Source: Saccharopolyspora galaxeae (GTDB lineage Bacteria; Actinomycetota; Actinomycetes; Mycobacteriales; Pseudonocardiaceae). From it: a DNA stretch of 64,000 nucleotides. The translations under genes and the position numbers were made by a program. The stretch's first letter is position 1. Each line of letters opens with the position of its first letter. Below, piece after piece: positions 6,655 to 14,765 of this stretch. The stretch is from positions 915,559-979,558 of the forward strand of contig NZ_JADDUE010000001.1 in NCBI RefSeq assembly GCF_016526145.1, read 5' to 3'. The notes under the pieces were generated by a model. That model made no database searches. It saw only the letters and a program-made list of their open reading frames with translations, and was not told the origin of the DNA.

Positions 6655-8886
6655 CTAGTCGGTGGCCGGTGTGTCCGAGGAAGACGGGGTGTCGGCGTGA
6701 CCGGTCGAGTTCGCCTTCCGCCGCCGCGCCTCGCGCAGCCTCCGCTGCTTCGACCAGTCCGAGGCGCCCGGCTGGCGCTTCGGCAGCGACTCCGGCTTTC
6801 CGGTTCCCGTTCGCCCGGGTTCCGGCCGAGGCTCCGCCCGCCTGGGTTCGGTCGGCCCGCGCCTCCTTCGTCCGGCTTCCGGCCGCTCGGGTTCGGGGTG
6901 CTCAGGTTCGGGGTGCTCGGGTTCGGGGTGCTCGGGTTCCGGGTGCTCGGTATCCGGCCGCCCAGTCTTCGGTGGGACAGTCGCCGCCGGCCCAGCCTCC
7001 GCCGGCCCAGCCTCCGGCGGGGTCGCCGCCCCGTCACCGGCAGGCGCGGCCAGCGCAGCACGTTCGATCTTGACGGTCTTCCAGCTCGCCCCCGATTCCG
7101 GCGCGCTCGGCCCGGATCGCGTGCGAACAGCCGGACTTCCGGCCGCGACCGTCAAGTTCCGGACCGTCGGCTCGTTCAGCGCGGTCCGCCCGCCCGTCGG
7201 GTGAGTCTCCGCGGACTCACCGCTCGCTGCGGACGAAAGGACCGATGTCGCTGCGGAATCGTCCGCTGCCGCCACCTCAGTGCTATGCGCGGCAACGTCC
7301 TTTTCGGTCGCGTCGACAACGAGGCGCAACGCGACCGTCGCTTCCCCCGCACGACCGGACCGCGAGCCTTCGCGCTCCGCGATGTCCCCGCACGACCCGG
7401 CTTTCCCCGCCGACACCGCACCAGGCCTCGGAAACGCCTCGGTCGACGGCTCCGCGCAAGCGACATCAGCGCCGGACATCGCTGCGCGGTAGGCGATCGA
7501 TTCGGCGCCGGAATCCGTCGTCTCGTCGGAGTCGGCCGAGAGCACCGTGGGGAACACCAGCTGTCCCGCCATCGCGCCCGCGGCCGCGAACAGCTCCGCG
7601 CGCGCCTGCCTGCCCGCGACGCCGAGCACCAGCAGCCGCGCGCACGCCCGCTGCTCCGGCGTGAGCCCGTTCAGCAGGTGGTGCAACCGGACCGGCATCT
7701 CCGCGGGCAGCGGTGTGCACGGCGAACCGAGCGCGATGGTCAGCCGCGCAGGCTCGAACGCCAGCCGGTCGGCCGAGACGGCGGTCGCCGCCTGCGCGGC
7801 GGGCAGCATGGCGAGTCCGGCGGGAACCACCTTCGCCACGACCTCGTGCGGTCCCGGCTGCGGCCCCGGTGAACGAGCCCACCGGTACTGCAACGGCGCG
7901 GACGCGATCCAGCCGTCCGGCGGGGCCGCTGCCAGCAGCGGCAGCGACCGCCGGTCCGGCAGGTGCCGCAACAACGCCGCGAACGGTTGCCACCGCGGAT
8001 TTCCCCGGTCGTCGCTGACGAACACGAACTCCGGCCGGCCGCCTGCCTGCCCGCCGTGCCGGATCAGCCCGGCACTGCTGGTGAGTTCCTGCCCGACGAG
8101 TTCGGCGAGCCTGCCCAGCCAATCCGCGGTGATCGTGGCCGGATCGGCCGGGACGAGCTGCATCCGGTCCCGCAGCGCGCGCGGGAACCGCCGCAGCAGC
8201 GCAGCGACCTGGTGCGGCGCGATCGGTTCGCCGCCGGGGGAGCCGAGCACCAGCCTCGGGTGTTCGGCCGAGACGGCGACCGCGTGGCTGACCACGTCCT
8301 CCGCGCTGCTGGCCGAGCCCGAGATCGCCAGCCCCGCCGGAACCGGCCGGGTGTGCAGCCCGCCGTCGGTGACGACGCCGCGCGGCAGCTGGTTCTCCCA
8401 ATCCGGCCGCGGATAGCGGGCACCGTGCAGTTCGCACCGGCGCCCGCCGGTGAACCGCACCCAGCCGTGGTGGTCGGCACCCGCGAAGATCGAGCCGCCG
8501 AGCACGAACGTCACCGGCCCGTCCGGGGCGTAGATCTGCGCGGCGAACTCGCGGGAGACCTTCTGCGCCAGCGCCCGGCCGCGCCCGTCCACCGCACCGG
8601 CCCCGGACATCGCCAGGAACAGCCTCGGTTGGTCCGAAGTGGACGGTCGGCGGCGGGCGGCCGCGGTCAGCGCGAGCCTGCAGGCGTGCCGCAACGCCTG
8701 GCGGAACGTCCCGGAGCGGATCGCGGGCGCCGAGGCCAGCACCAGCCCGTCGCCCGCGGCGACCGGGATCGAGCGGAACAACCGGCGTTCGGCCTCGTCG
8801 CCGGTGGATTGCAGGATCAGCACCGTCGCCCCGTGCGGTTCGACGGTCAGTTCGCGGACCCGGATCGGGTCGGGTTCTGCTGGCAT
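6655..8886 (-). CDS. Large hypothetical protein with C-terminal PEPEH-type repeat tail
   Basis: 743 residues from the ATG at 8886 (MPAEPDPIRVREL); longer upstream in-frame starts lack a ribosome site. Residues ~1-455 look globular: repeated alpha/beta pattern, a FLAMSGAGAVDGRGRALAQK segment, VTFVLGGSIFAGAD, several Leu-rich helices and LLNGLTPEQRACARLLVLGV. Residues ~480-743 are low complexity, first Ala/Ser/Glu-rich, then Pro/Glu-rich with a HPEPE pentapeptide repeated four to five times, ending in a highly basic Arg/Lys-rich stretch. No Walker, signal or membrane motif was recognised. It is convergent with the beta-helix/AAA gene. Large Pro-rich partners are common in actinobacterial secretion loci, but the resemblance is only compositional. 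Function unknown. Confidence 0.7.
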   Translation of the reverse strand: MPAEPDPIRVRELTVEPHGATVLILQSTGDEAERRLFRSIPVAAGDGLVLASAPAIRSGTFRQALRHACRLALTAAARRRPSTSDQPRLFLAMSGAGAVDGRGRALAQKVSREFAAQIYAPDGPVTFVLGGSIFAGADHHGWVRFTGGRRCELHGARYPRPDWENQLPRGVVTDGGLHTRPVPAGLAISGSASSAEDVVSHAVAVSAEHPRLVLGSPGGEPIAPHQVAALLRRFPRALRDRMQLVPADPATITADWLGRLAELVGQELTSSAGLIRHGGQAGGRPEFVFVSDDRGNPRWQPFAALLRHLPDRRSLPLLAAAPPDGWIASAPLQYRWARSPGPQPGPHEVVAKVVPAGLAMLPAAQAATAVSADRLAFEPARLTIALGSPCTPLPAEMPVRLHHLLNGLTPEQRACARLLVLGVAGRQARAELFAAAGAMAGQLVFPTVLSADSDETTDSGAESIAYRAAMSGADVACAEPSTEAFPRPGAVSAGKAGSCGDIAEREGSRSGRAGEATVALRLVVDATEKDVAAHSTEVAAADDSAATSVLSSAASGESAETHPTGGRTALNEPTVRNLTVAAGSPAVRTRSGPSAPESGASWKTVKIERAALAAPAGDGAATPPEAGPAEAGPAATVPPKTGRPDTEHPEPEHPEPEHPEPEHPEPERPEAGRRRRGPTEPRRAEPRPEPGRTGTGKPESLPKRQPGASDWSKQRRLREARRRKANSTGHADTPSSSDTPATD
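6886..6945 (-). repeat. 15-bp tandem repeat, four units, coding for (HPEPE)n
   Basis: Four consecutive 15-base units of the form CTCGGGTTCGGGGTG on the plus strand (6886-6900, 6901-6915, 6916-6930, 6931-6945), with one or two substitutions in units 2 and 4 and a degenerate fifth unit after them. In the minus-strand gene they encode HPEPE repeats. The near-identity of the units suggests recent slippage expansion and a length that may vary between strains. Confidence 0.85.
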
Positions 8887-9143
8887 CGGCCCGCTCTCGT
8901 TCTCGCGCGCTCGGAGGATCGCGCCGCGGCGCCGCGCCGGGCTCGGCCGGTCGGCGAGCGGCGGAGAATCGGCTGCGGCGCCCGCGGACACCGCAAGGCA
9001 GCAATGATCGCACTACCGACCGCGCGGGCCGCCGGTCGTATCGCCCCGACGCCTTGTCGCCTAGCGCGACCTGCTCCACTCGGGGCCCTCCGCCGCGGCG
9101 CGGTGATCGCATCGGCAACCCGGCGCGGCCGTTCGCGGCCTGC

Positions 9144-9899
9144 TCACGCGATGTGCTCGGTGGCCCCCTCGGCCTGCGCGCAGCGGCAGCCGGCCGCGGG
9201 CTCCCATTCCTTCGTCACGCGCCCGTCGTCGAGCGTGACGATCCGATCGGCGTAAGCGGCCGAACGCGGATGGGCGGAGAACAGCACGACCGTCTGGCCG
9301 AACTCGTCGGTGCAGCGGCGCAGCACGCGCAGCATGTGCCGCGCGGTGACGGCGTCCAGCGCCCCGGTCGGTTCGTCGGCCAGCAGCACGTCCGCCCGCT
9401 GCACCAGAACCCGCGCCAGCGCGACGCGCTGCTGCTCGGGCCCGGCCAGCTGGTGCGGCCTGCGCTCCAGCAGTTCCCGCACCTCCAGCGCGTCCAGCAC
9501 GCGGTCCAACCGCGACCGGTCCGGGCGGCGACCGGAGATGTCGAACGGCAGCAGCAGGTTGTCCTCCGCGGTCAGCTCCGGCAGCAGGTTGCCGTGCTGG
9601 TAGACCACGCCGATCCGGTCCCGGCGGAACTCGGTGAGCTCGACCTCGCCGAGCCGCCCGAGGTCGGTGCCGCCGACCCGCACCGCCCCCTCGGTGGGCC
9701 TTTCCAACCCGGCCAGGCAGCGCAGCAGCACCGATTTGCCCGCTCCGGAAGAACCCAGCACGGCGGTGCAATGGCCCGGTTCGGCGCGCAGGCTGATCCC
9801 GCGCAGCGCGGTCAGGGCGCGTTCGGTGCCGAACCGCTTGCTGATCCGTTCGGCGACCGCCCCGCCTCCGCCGAAGTTCGTCGGAGTTGCTCCGGACAC
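9144..9899 (-). CDS. ABC transporter ATP-binding protein (MacB/LolD type), orphan
   Basis: 251 residues from the GTG at 9899, which follows GAGGAGG at ideal spacing; upstream in-frame ATG/GTG codons lack this. It has Walker A GSSGAGKS (49-56), a Q-loop VVYQHGNLLPELTAEDNLLL, Walker B VLLADEPTGALD (Asp175, Glu176) and an H-loop SAHPRS, the layout of ATPases that energise MacB/FtsX-like permeases. The signature motif is LAGPEQQR (151-158) instead of LSGGQQQR: both signature glycines are not conserved in place, which could lower activity. The C-terminus ends in a CRC pair. No permease gene adjoins it; the neighbours are an unrelated large protein and a regulatory cassette. It may work with a permease elsewhere or have a non-transport role. 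Confidence 0.85.
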   Translation of the reverse strand: MSGATPTNFGGGGAVAERISKRFGTERALTALRGISLRAEPGHCTAVLGSSGAGKSVLLRCLAGLERPTEGAVRVGGTDLGRLGEVELTEFRRDRIGVVYQHGNLLPELTAEDNLLLPFDISGRRPDRSRLDRVLDALEVRELLERRPHQLAGPEQQRVALARVLVQRADVLLADEPTGALDAVTARHMLRVLRRCTDEFGQTVVLFSAHPRSAAYADRIVTLDDGRVTKEWEPAAGCRCAQAEGATEHIA

Positions 9900-10177
9900 A
9901 ACGTCCTCCTCGCGTTCGTTCGATCCGGCGCGCCACCGCGCCTGGCCCGGACCACGGTCCTCTGCCGCAGTGCAGGCGGGGATCGGTCCTTCGGCCGGAA
10001 GAGCCGGACTTTCCGCCACTGCGCGGCTCTGCCACCCGTGGGACGCGCGGCCCGCGCGGACGTTGTCGTCGACCGGATGACCTAGGCCGAAAAGCCGCAT
10101 GCGCACTGCTGGTCAGCGGCGACCGCGCACGCAGGCACCGCTGTCCTTCTGCGGGGAATGCACTGAAAAGTCGGAGC
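9900..10177. other. Intergenic region upstream of the ABC ATPase
   Basis: Together with 10208-10431 this makes about 530 bases without a supported gene between the ABC ATPase start and the next minus-strand gene, broken only by the hairpin at 10178-10207. It should contain the ATPase promoter. In-frame extension of the ATPase upstream is possible but lacks a ribosome site. Confidence 0.4.
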
Positions 10178-10207
10178 GGGGCCGCGGGCGACTCGTCCCG
10201 CGGCCCC
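10178..10207 (-). terminator. Rho-independent-type terminator of the DUF397/XRE cassette
   Basis: GGGGCCGCGGG (10178-10188) pairs perfectly with CCCGCGGCCCC (10197-10207), an 11-bp stem with an 8-base loop. Read on the minus strand it is followed after a few bases by ACTTTT. It lies downstream of the minus-strand cassette 10432-12260 and so probably ends that transcript. Confidence 0.65.
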
Positions 10208-10431
10208 GTCGCCGCACCGCACTCGGGGTGCTTCTCCGGGCCGTGCCACCGCGCGGGGCCGCAGCAGCGGCGGCCGCGAACGCGCGGGCGATTCGTACCG
10301 GCCGCGGCTCCACGCACTTCGGGGGGTTCGGGGCTGGGAGTCGCGGCGGGTGCGGGCAGGCACCGGGATCGGAACGGGGGGGGTGTGGTGGGGAGGTCCT
10401 GCAAACCTCCGGCTTGCGATGGCGCCCGGGC

Positions 10432-10788
10432 TCAGGCCGAGGCGGCCAGCCAGGTCGACCGTCCCGCTCGGGTGGGGACCCAGCATCCGCCGGCCTGCCC
10501 GGAGTGTTCCGGTTCCGGGTCGGCCAGTTCCAGCGCCTCTGCGATGACCTCGTCGGCCGGACCCACGGTGCGCCACAGCACGGTCTTGGGGAACAGCACG
10601 TCCGGTTCCTCGCCCGGGATGCGCGCCGCGTCGGCGTCGTCCTCGCCGTATAGCTGCACGATGTCGATCACGCCGTGGTGCGCCCGGATCCCGACGACGG
10701 CGATCAGCGAGCCGTCGGAGGCCCGGGGATGGGCGAAGTGGAAGTCGCGGGCGATCAGTGCCTGCAAGCCGTCCGTTATCTCTTTCAT
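10432..10788 (-). CDS. Hypothetical protein of the XRE/DUF397 cassette
   Basis: 118 residues, starting MKEITDGLQALIARDFHFAH. It has no recognised domain. It begins with a helix, then alternating strands (LIAVVGIRAHHGVIDIVQLY), an acidic loop and VLFPKTVLWRTVGPADEVI, and ends with a helix and an Ala/Trp-containing tail. No membrane segment or signal peptide. It is the third gene of a same-strand set XRE/DUF5753, DUF397, this gene; it lies 59 bases after the DUF397 stop and has a terminator-like hairpin about 220 bases downstream. I think of this as an accessory member of WhiJ-like modules, but that is from context. The start is supported only by its position, since the ribosome site is weak. 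Confidence 0.65.
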   Translation of the reverse strand: MKEITDGLQALIARDFHFAHPRASDGSLIAVVGIRAHHGVIDIVQLYGEDDADAARIPGEEPDVLFPKTVLWRTVGPADEVIAEALELADPEPEHSGQAGGCWVPTRAGRSTWLAASA

Positions 10789-10847
10789 GACGCCACCGAG
10801 GGTTGTGCGAGAGGGCTGGTCGGAGCTGTTGCGGGCGCCAGGCGGGT

Positions 10848-11084
10848 TCAGACGATCAGGTCGTCGAACTCGCCGTCCTTGGCACCCGACAGGAAGGCCG
10901 CGATCTCATCTCGGGTGTAGATCAGCGCGGGGCCGTCGGGGTAGCGGGAGTTCCGCACGGCGATCTCGCCGTCGAGCAGCGACGCCAGTTCGACGCAGTT
11001 GCCGACCGAGCCGCTGTAGGCGCTCTTGCGCCAGGCCGCCTCGGGCACGTGCTGTGCGGTCATTCCGTTGCGGATCTCCGGCAT
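10848..11084 (-). CDS. DUF397 domain protein
   Basis: 78 residues from ATG 11084; a second in-frame ATG at 11063, preceded by GGAG, would give the more usual length of ~71. The WRKSAYSGSVGNCVELA core, the strand IAVRNSRYPDGPALIYT and the helix DEIAAFLSGAKDGEFDDL are diagnostic of DUF397. These small proteins are usually encoded next to XRE regulators with a DUF5753 domain, as here (11352-12260). In Streptomyces such pairs belong to the WhiJ-type regulatory family, where the small protein is thought to modulate the DNA-binding partner. The gap of 267 bases to the XRE gene is wide enough for its own promoter. Confidence 0.85.
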   Translation of the reverse strand: MPEIRNGMTAQHVPEAAWRKSAYSGSVGNCVELASLLDGEIAVRNSRYPDGPALIYTRDEIAAFLSGAKDGEFDDLIV

Positions 11085-11351
11085 CGAAGTACCCAGCCTT
11101 TCCCCGACTTGCTTGCAACGACCATCTGCACGTGCATCCGGTCGTGCAAGGACCGTATCACTGAACAATGGAATGATGAATGCACGTGCAGGCGCACGAC
11201 TAGCCGGGGTGGTCACGATCCGGTGGTTATTGATCACGCACTGCGGTCGGCGATCCGACCGAATCCCAGATTAATCCTGCTCGGCCGATCGATTGTGTTC
11301 GCGCGAGGTAACGCAGCGAAGCTCAGGCCTGCGGAACGTGTGAGGTAAATC

Positions 11352-12260
11352 TCAGTCGAGGAGGTTCTTGCGGGCTGCTTGCAAGGTCTTGCGAGTGGCC
11401 TCCGGGGTCTGCGCGTCCACGGCGAGCCGGTGGCTGACCTTGCTGTAGATCTCCACGTCTTCCGGCTTGTCCAGGTAGAGCGCGCCGCAGAGGTGCTCCA
11501 GGTACACGATGTCCGGGATCTCCGGCTCGGCGAAGCGCAGGATGGAGAACGCGCCCTCGGCACCGGAGCGGCCCAGATCGAACGGCAGGACCTGCAACGA
11601 CACGGTGGCCAGCTTGGTGATCTCCAGCAGGTGTTCGATCTGCTCGCGCAGCACCGCGCGGCCGCCGATCGGGCGGTGCAGCACCGACTCGTCGATCACC
11701 GCCCACAACTTCGGCGCGTTCGGCTGGTTGAACAGCCGCTGGCGGTACATCCGCAGGCCGACCCGGCGATCCACCTCTTCGTCCACGGCCTCCGGCATTC
11801 CCTGGCTGGCGATCGCGCGGGCGTACGCCTCGGTTTGCAGCAAGCCGGGGACGAACTGGATCTCGTAGGTCTGGATCCGGGAAGCCGACTCCTCCAGTCC
11901 CACGTAGTCCTGGAACCAGGACGGGACGAGGTCGCTGTAGCGGTGCCACCAGCCGGGCTGGTTGGATTGGCGGACCATTTCGAGGAACGTCGCGCGCTCG
12001 GTCTCGTCGGCCACGCCGTAGAGGGTGAGCAGATCGGCGACGTCGCGCTCCTTGAAGCCGACGCGGCCGAGCTCCAGCCTGCTGATCTTGGAGCCGGAGC
12101 CGCGGATCTCGTAGCCCGCGTCGTCCCGGGAGATGCCGCTGGCCTCGCGCAACCTGCGCAGCTGGCCCCCCAGCACCAGGCGACGAGCGGTGGGGCCGCT
12201 GCCCGCGGCTCCATCCGTGGTCACGTCCAGACCTCCCGCATTCCGCACGGTCGTTCCCAT
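11352..12260 (-). CDS. XRE-family transcriptional regulator with DUF5753 domain
   Basis: 302 residues from ATG 12260; a GTG six bases upstream is an equally possible start. Residues ~28-85 form a helix-turn-helix (LGGQLRRLREASGISRDDAG, then SKISRLELGRVG as recognition region). Residues ~95-280 form DUF5753, seen in SDLVPSWFQDYVGLE, VPGLLQTEAYARA, LDRRVGLRMYRQ-like text, VIDESVLHRPIGG, VSLQVLPFDLG and VYLEHL. It is a soluble DNA-binding protein. It heads a minus-strand cassette with the DUF397 protein and a 118-residue unknown, and is divergent from the exonuclease gene across ~240 bases where its operator would be expected. This matches WhiJ-like modules linked to development or metabolism in filamentous actinomycetes; the target genes are unknown. 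Confidence 0.9.
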   Translation of the reverse strand: MGTTVRNAGGLDVTTDGAAGSGPTARRLVLGGQLRRLREASGISRDDAGYEIRGSGSKISRLELGRVGFKERDVADLLTLYGVADETERATFLEMVRQSNQPGWWHRYSDLVPSWFQDYVGLEESASRIQTYEIQFVPGLLQTEAYARAIASQGMPEAVDEEVDRRVGLRMYRQRLFNQPNAPKLWAVIDESVLHRPIGGRAVLREQIEHLLEITKLATVSLQVLPFDLGRSGAEGAFSILRFAEPEIPDIVYLEHLCGALYLDKPEDVEIYSKVSHRLAVDAQTPEATRKTLQAARKNLLD

Positions 12261-12503
12261 GGACACTTCGTCGTGCCGTCGGCACTGTCCGTTACCCAGG
12301 TTCCGGATTATCCACCGTCCGGATGACCCAAGATCCAGACGGCGAAGTCTAGCCCATCATGCCCTACCGGTTGCACCGGTTGTAAAGCGTTCGAGCAGGT
12401 CGCAGGCGGCATGATCAACAAGTGCGATGTTGCGCACATCCCCGCGGGTGGTTCGTTCCGGCGGCGCAACGGCCCTGCGGTGGGGATCGTTAGGCTCGGG
12501 CCC

Positions 12504-13304
12504 GTGCTCACCGTCTCGACCGTGAACGTCAATGGATTGCGGGCCGCCGCCAAGAAGGGCTTCGTCGAATGGCTGGCAGGCACCGGCGCCGACGTGATCT
12601 GCCTGCAGGAGACCCGGGCGGAACCGGACCAGCTCACCGCTTCCGTCCGCGAACCCGAGGGCTGGCACACCGTGCTGGCGCCCAGTTCCGCCAAGGGCCG
12701 AAGTGGCGTGGCGGTGTATTCGCGGGCGCGGCCGGAGAGTTCCCGCGTCGGTTTCGGCAGCGCGGAATTCGACGACAGCGGCCGCTACGTCGAAGTGGAG
12801 CTGCCCGAAGTCGTGGTCGCCAGCCTGTACTTGCCCAGCGGCGAGGTCGGCACTGCGCGTCAGGACGAGAAGGAACGCTTCATGGCGGAATTCCTGCCGC
12901 ACCTGGACGCGCTGCGCACCCGCGCGGCGGAAGGCGGCAAGGAAGTGCTGGTGTGCGGCGACTGGAACATCGCGCACCGCGAGGTGGACCTGAAGAACTG
13001 GAAGGCGAACCGCAAGAACGCCGGGTTCTTGCCGGAGGAGCGGGCCTGGATGGACCGCGTCTTCGACGAACTCGGCTACGTCGACGTCGTCCGTTCGCTG
13101 CACCCGGAAGGCCCCGGCCCGTACTCGTGGTGGTCCTACCGCGGCAAGGCGTTCGACAACGACTCCGGCTGGCGGATCGACTACCAGGCCGCCACCCCGG
13201 GCCTGGCCGCTCGCGCCTCCGAGGCGTGGGTGGAACGGGCTCCGAGCTACGACAAGCGCTGGAGCGATCACGCCCCGGTGACGGTGACCTTCGACCAGCC
13301 TTGA
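12504..13304 (+). CDS. xthA: Exodeoxyribonuclease III (AP endonuclease family)
   Basis: 266 residues from the GTG at 12504, giving the usual N-terminus VLTVSTVNVNGLRAAAKKGF. Motifs of the exonuclease III/endonuclease-exonuclease-phosphatase fold are intact: NVNGLR near residue 10, LQETRAE near 37 with the metal-binding Glu, GDWNIAH near 150 with the Asp and Asn, and SDHAPV at the C-terminus with the catalytic Asp-His pair. It cleaves abasic sites and removes 3' blocking groups in base excision repair, in the cytoplasm. The length fits the family. It converges with an XRE regulator whose stop abuts its own with no intergenic base. The ribosome site before the GTG is weak. Confidence 0.92.
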   Translation: MLTVSTVNVNGLRAAAKKGFVEWLAGTGADVICLQETRAEPDQLTASVREPEGWHTVLAPSSAKGRSGVAVYSRARPESSRVGFGSAEFDDSGRYVEVELPEVVVASLYLPSGEVGTARQDEKERFMAEFLPHLDALRTRAAEGGKEVLVCGDWNIAHREVDLKNWKANRKNAGFLPEERAWMDRVFDELGYVDVVRSLHPEGPGPYSWWSYRGKAFDNDSGWRIDYQAATPGLAARASEAWVERAPSYDKRWSDHAPVTVTFDQP

Positions 13305-14402
13305 TCAGCAGGGGAGCAGTCGCTGTACTGCGTCCAGTCGGGCGTCGGTCCGGGCGGACGGCATCGCTGAGCTGTAGGAGCGGCCACGCTCCAGGGCTTC
13401 CCGTGCAGCGTCGAACTCGCCTGCCCGTGCGTGGGATTCGGCGAGCCAGGAGAGGTAGAGGGCTACCTCCCGGGCGTGCTCAGCGGGGTACGTGGCGATG
13501 GCGGAGGACAGCAGCGGCGCCGCCTTGTCGGGTTTGCCGAGTTCGATCAGGCAGCGTCCCGCCATGACGTCGATCTCGGCTCTGTTGAGCCAATACACCC
13601 ACTCCGGTTCATCCGCCCCGCGCCGTTCATAGGTGTCATCGACCATGTCCAGTGTTCGCCAGGTGGCTTCGATGTCTCCGGCCTTGGCGGACGCCCATGC
13701 GACACGTTCCAGCAAGAGCGCGCGGACCAGCGGAGTAGCTTCCTGCGCTCCCATAATCGCGGTGCGAGCGAGCAGCGCAGCGTCCGCGGGATTACCGACG
13801 TTCGCTATTTGGTAGCTGAGGCTGGATAGGAGTTGGGCTCCTAGAACCTTGTCGCGGGCCTCATTCGCCGCTGCGACACCTGAAAGGTAGAAGCGCTCTG
13901 CCTGCCGGTATTCGCCCGCGTCACTGGCTACCCAGCCTGCTAGCTGGGCCAGCTCTCCCACTGCGGTGAACAGCCTCCGGCCGACAGGTTCTGTGAAGCT
14001 CGCTGAGCGGATCAGGCTCTCCGCCTCGCCCAGTTCCTTGAAGATGACCGGGCCTAGCTCATCGCTGCTCACCGTGTCGTCAAGGTATCTCAGATCCACT
14101 ACGCGAGCTTCTAGCTCGCTGGCGAGGGAATTGCCGACCTTCCGGCCCGAACGGGTGTGCACGGCCATCGGAGAGGTCGAAACAAGCCACTCGTGCGCGA
14201 CACGGAGCGGGTCTCCTGGAGCAGGGCTCAGCGGCATCCCTAGTGCCTGCTCGTACGCAGCCACCACGTCGGGAACGGCTGAGCGCTTACCGGTCTCGAC
14301 CATCGAGAGATGAGCCTTGGTGAAGTGCGTCCGCTCAGCCTTGCGGTTCAGGCTCAGCCCTGCTGCCTCCCGCGCGGCGCGGAGATCTGCTCCAGTGCTC
14401 AC
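13305..14402 (-). CDS. XRE helix-turn-helix regulator with TPR-like C-terminal domain
   Basis: 365 residues from GTG 14402, preceded by AAGGGGGAG. Residues ~5-55 are the helix-turn-helix (DLRAAREAAGLSLNRKAERT, FTKAHLSMVETGKRSAVPD). Residues ~140-360 consist of repeated antiparallel helix pairs with small-residue spacing (ELAQLAGWVASDAGEYRQAE, AWASAKAGDIEATWRTLD, YLSWLAESHARAGEFDAARE), a tetratricopeptide-like array as in peptide-sensing or AfsR/streptomycete XRE-TPR regulators. GC content and codon use look lower than in its neighbours, with several CTA, TAT and GGT/GTA codons, so recent acquisition is possible. It ends directly at the exonuclease III stop. A 10-bp tandem direct repeat just upstream of its start is a candidate autoregulatory site. 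Confidence 0.85.
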   Translation of the reverse strand: MSTGADLRAAREAAGLSLNRKAERTHFTKAHLSMVETGKRSAVPDVVAAYEQALGMPLSPAPGDPLRVAHEWLVSTSPMAVHTRSGRKVGNSLASELEARVVDLRYLDDTVSSDELGPVIFKELGEAESLIRSASFTEPVGRRLFTAVGELAQLAGWVASDAGEYRQAERFYLSGVAAANEARDKVLGAQLLSSLSYQIANVGNPADAALLARTAIMGAQEATPLVRALLLERVAWASAKAGDIEATWRTLDMVDDTYERRGADEPEWVYWLNRAEIDVMAGRCLIELGKPDKAAPLLSSAIATYPAEHAREVALYLSWLAESHARAGEFDAAREALERGRSYSSAMPSARTDARLDAVQRLLPC

Positions 14403-14408
14403 GGCTCC

Positions 14409-14429
14409 CCCTTGTGAACCCTTGTGAAC
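14409..14429 (-). promoter_or_regulatory. Tandem direct repeat, candidate operator of the XRE-TPR gene
   Basis: CTTGTGAAC occurs at 14411-14419 and again at 14421-14429, a 10-bp period that puts both copies on the same face of the helix, only 7 bases upstream of the GTG start (on the minus strand GTTCACAAG twice). Close spacing to the ribosome site suggests autoregulation by the XRE protein; this is inference. Confidence 0.4.
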
Positions 14430-14507
14430 GGCTAAACCCTACCGCGCACGGCGCGTGACTCCGAAACTACTTACAGGACGGGCCGTCGAAAGGAGTCATG
14501 CCGGAAT

Positions 14508-14675
14508 TTGCAGGGTCCGGATCTATCTCTGATCCCGTTGAACCAACTCGAAGGCGCAGCGCGGGCGATCATCCGCGAAGCGCTGGATCCAGAAGGGTTG
14601 AGCATCCCTGAGCGCGAGCTACGAAAGCGGATTGTTGCCTTGGGGCGGCTCTATGAGTTGAAAGAGGTGAACTGA
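14508..14675 (+). CDS. Possible small protein divergent from the XRE-TPR regulator
   Basis: A short frame ending at TGA 14675 reads through NQLEGAARAIIREALDPEGL, then an Ile-Pro-Glu-Arg-Glu-Leu-Arg-Lys helix, then GRLYELKEVN. The composition is that of a real small helical protein rather than random GC-rich DNA. The start is uncertain: TTG at 14508 (55 residues, AAGGAG about 13 bases upstream), CTG at 14529 or TTG at 14538. It is transcribed divergently from the XRE-TPR gene, a common place for the cognate partner of such regulators. I know no family for it. An alternative ATG at 14498 in another frame gives a shorter Arg/Ser-rich product that looks less protein-like. Confidence 0.45.
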   Translation: MQGPDLSLIPLNQLEGAARAIIREALDPEGLSIPERELRKRIVALGRLYELKEVN

Positions 14676-14734
14676 GCCTGGTCACTTTCCATGCTGACCA
14701 GCCGATCCCCCTTCAGCGCTTTCGGGAGGAGCAA

Positions 14735-14759
14735 GAGGCCCCTGTCGGGCAGGGGCCTC
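14735..14759 (-). terminator. Terminator hairpin of the pterin dehydratase gene
   Basis: GAGGCCCCTG (14735-14744) pairs perfectly with CAGGGGCCTC (14750-14759), a 10-bp stem with a 5-base loop, 7 bases downstream of the minus-strand stop codon at 14766. On the minus strand it is followed by TTGCTCCTCC. It may also act for the small plus-strand ORF. Confidence 0.7.
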
Positions 14760-14765
14760 GATCGC

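Noticed and set aside
12411..12503. N-terminal extension of exonuclease III
   Set aside because: Family members begin at the MLTVSTVNVNG equivalent; the extra ~31 residues have no counterpart.
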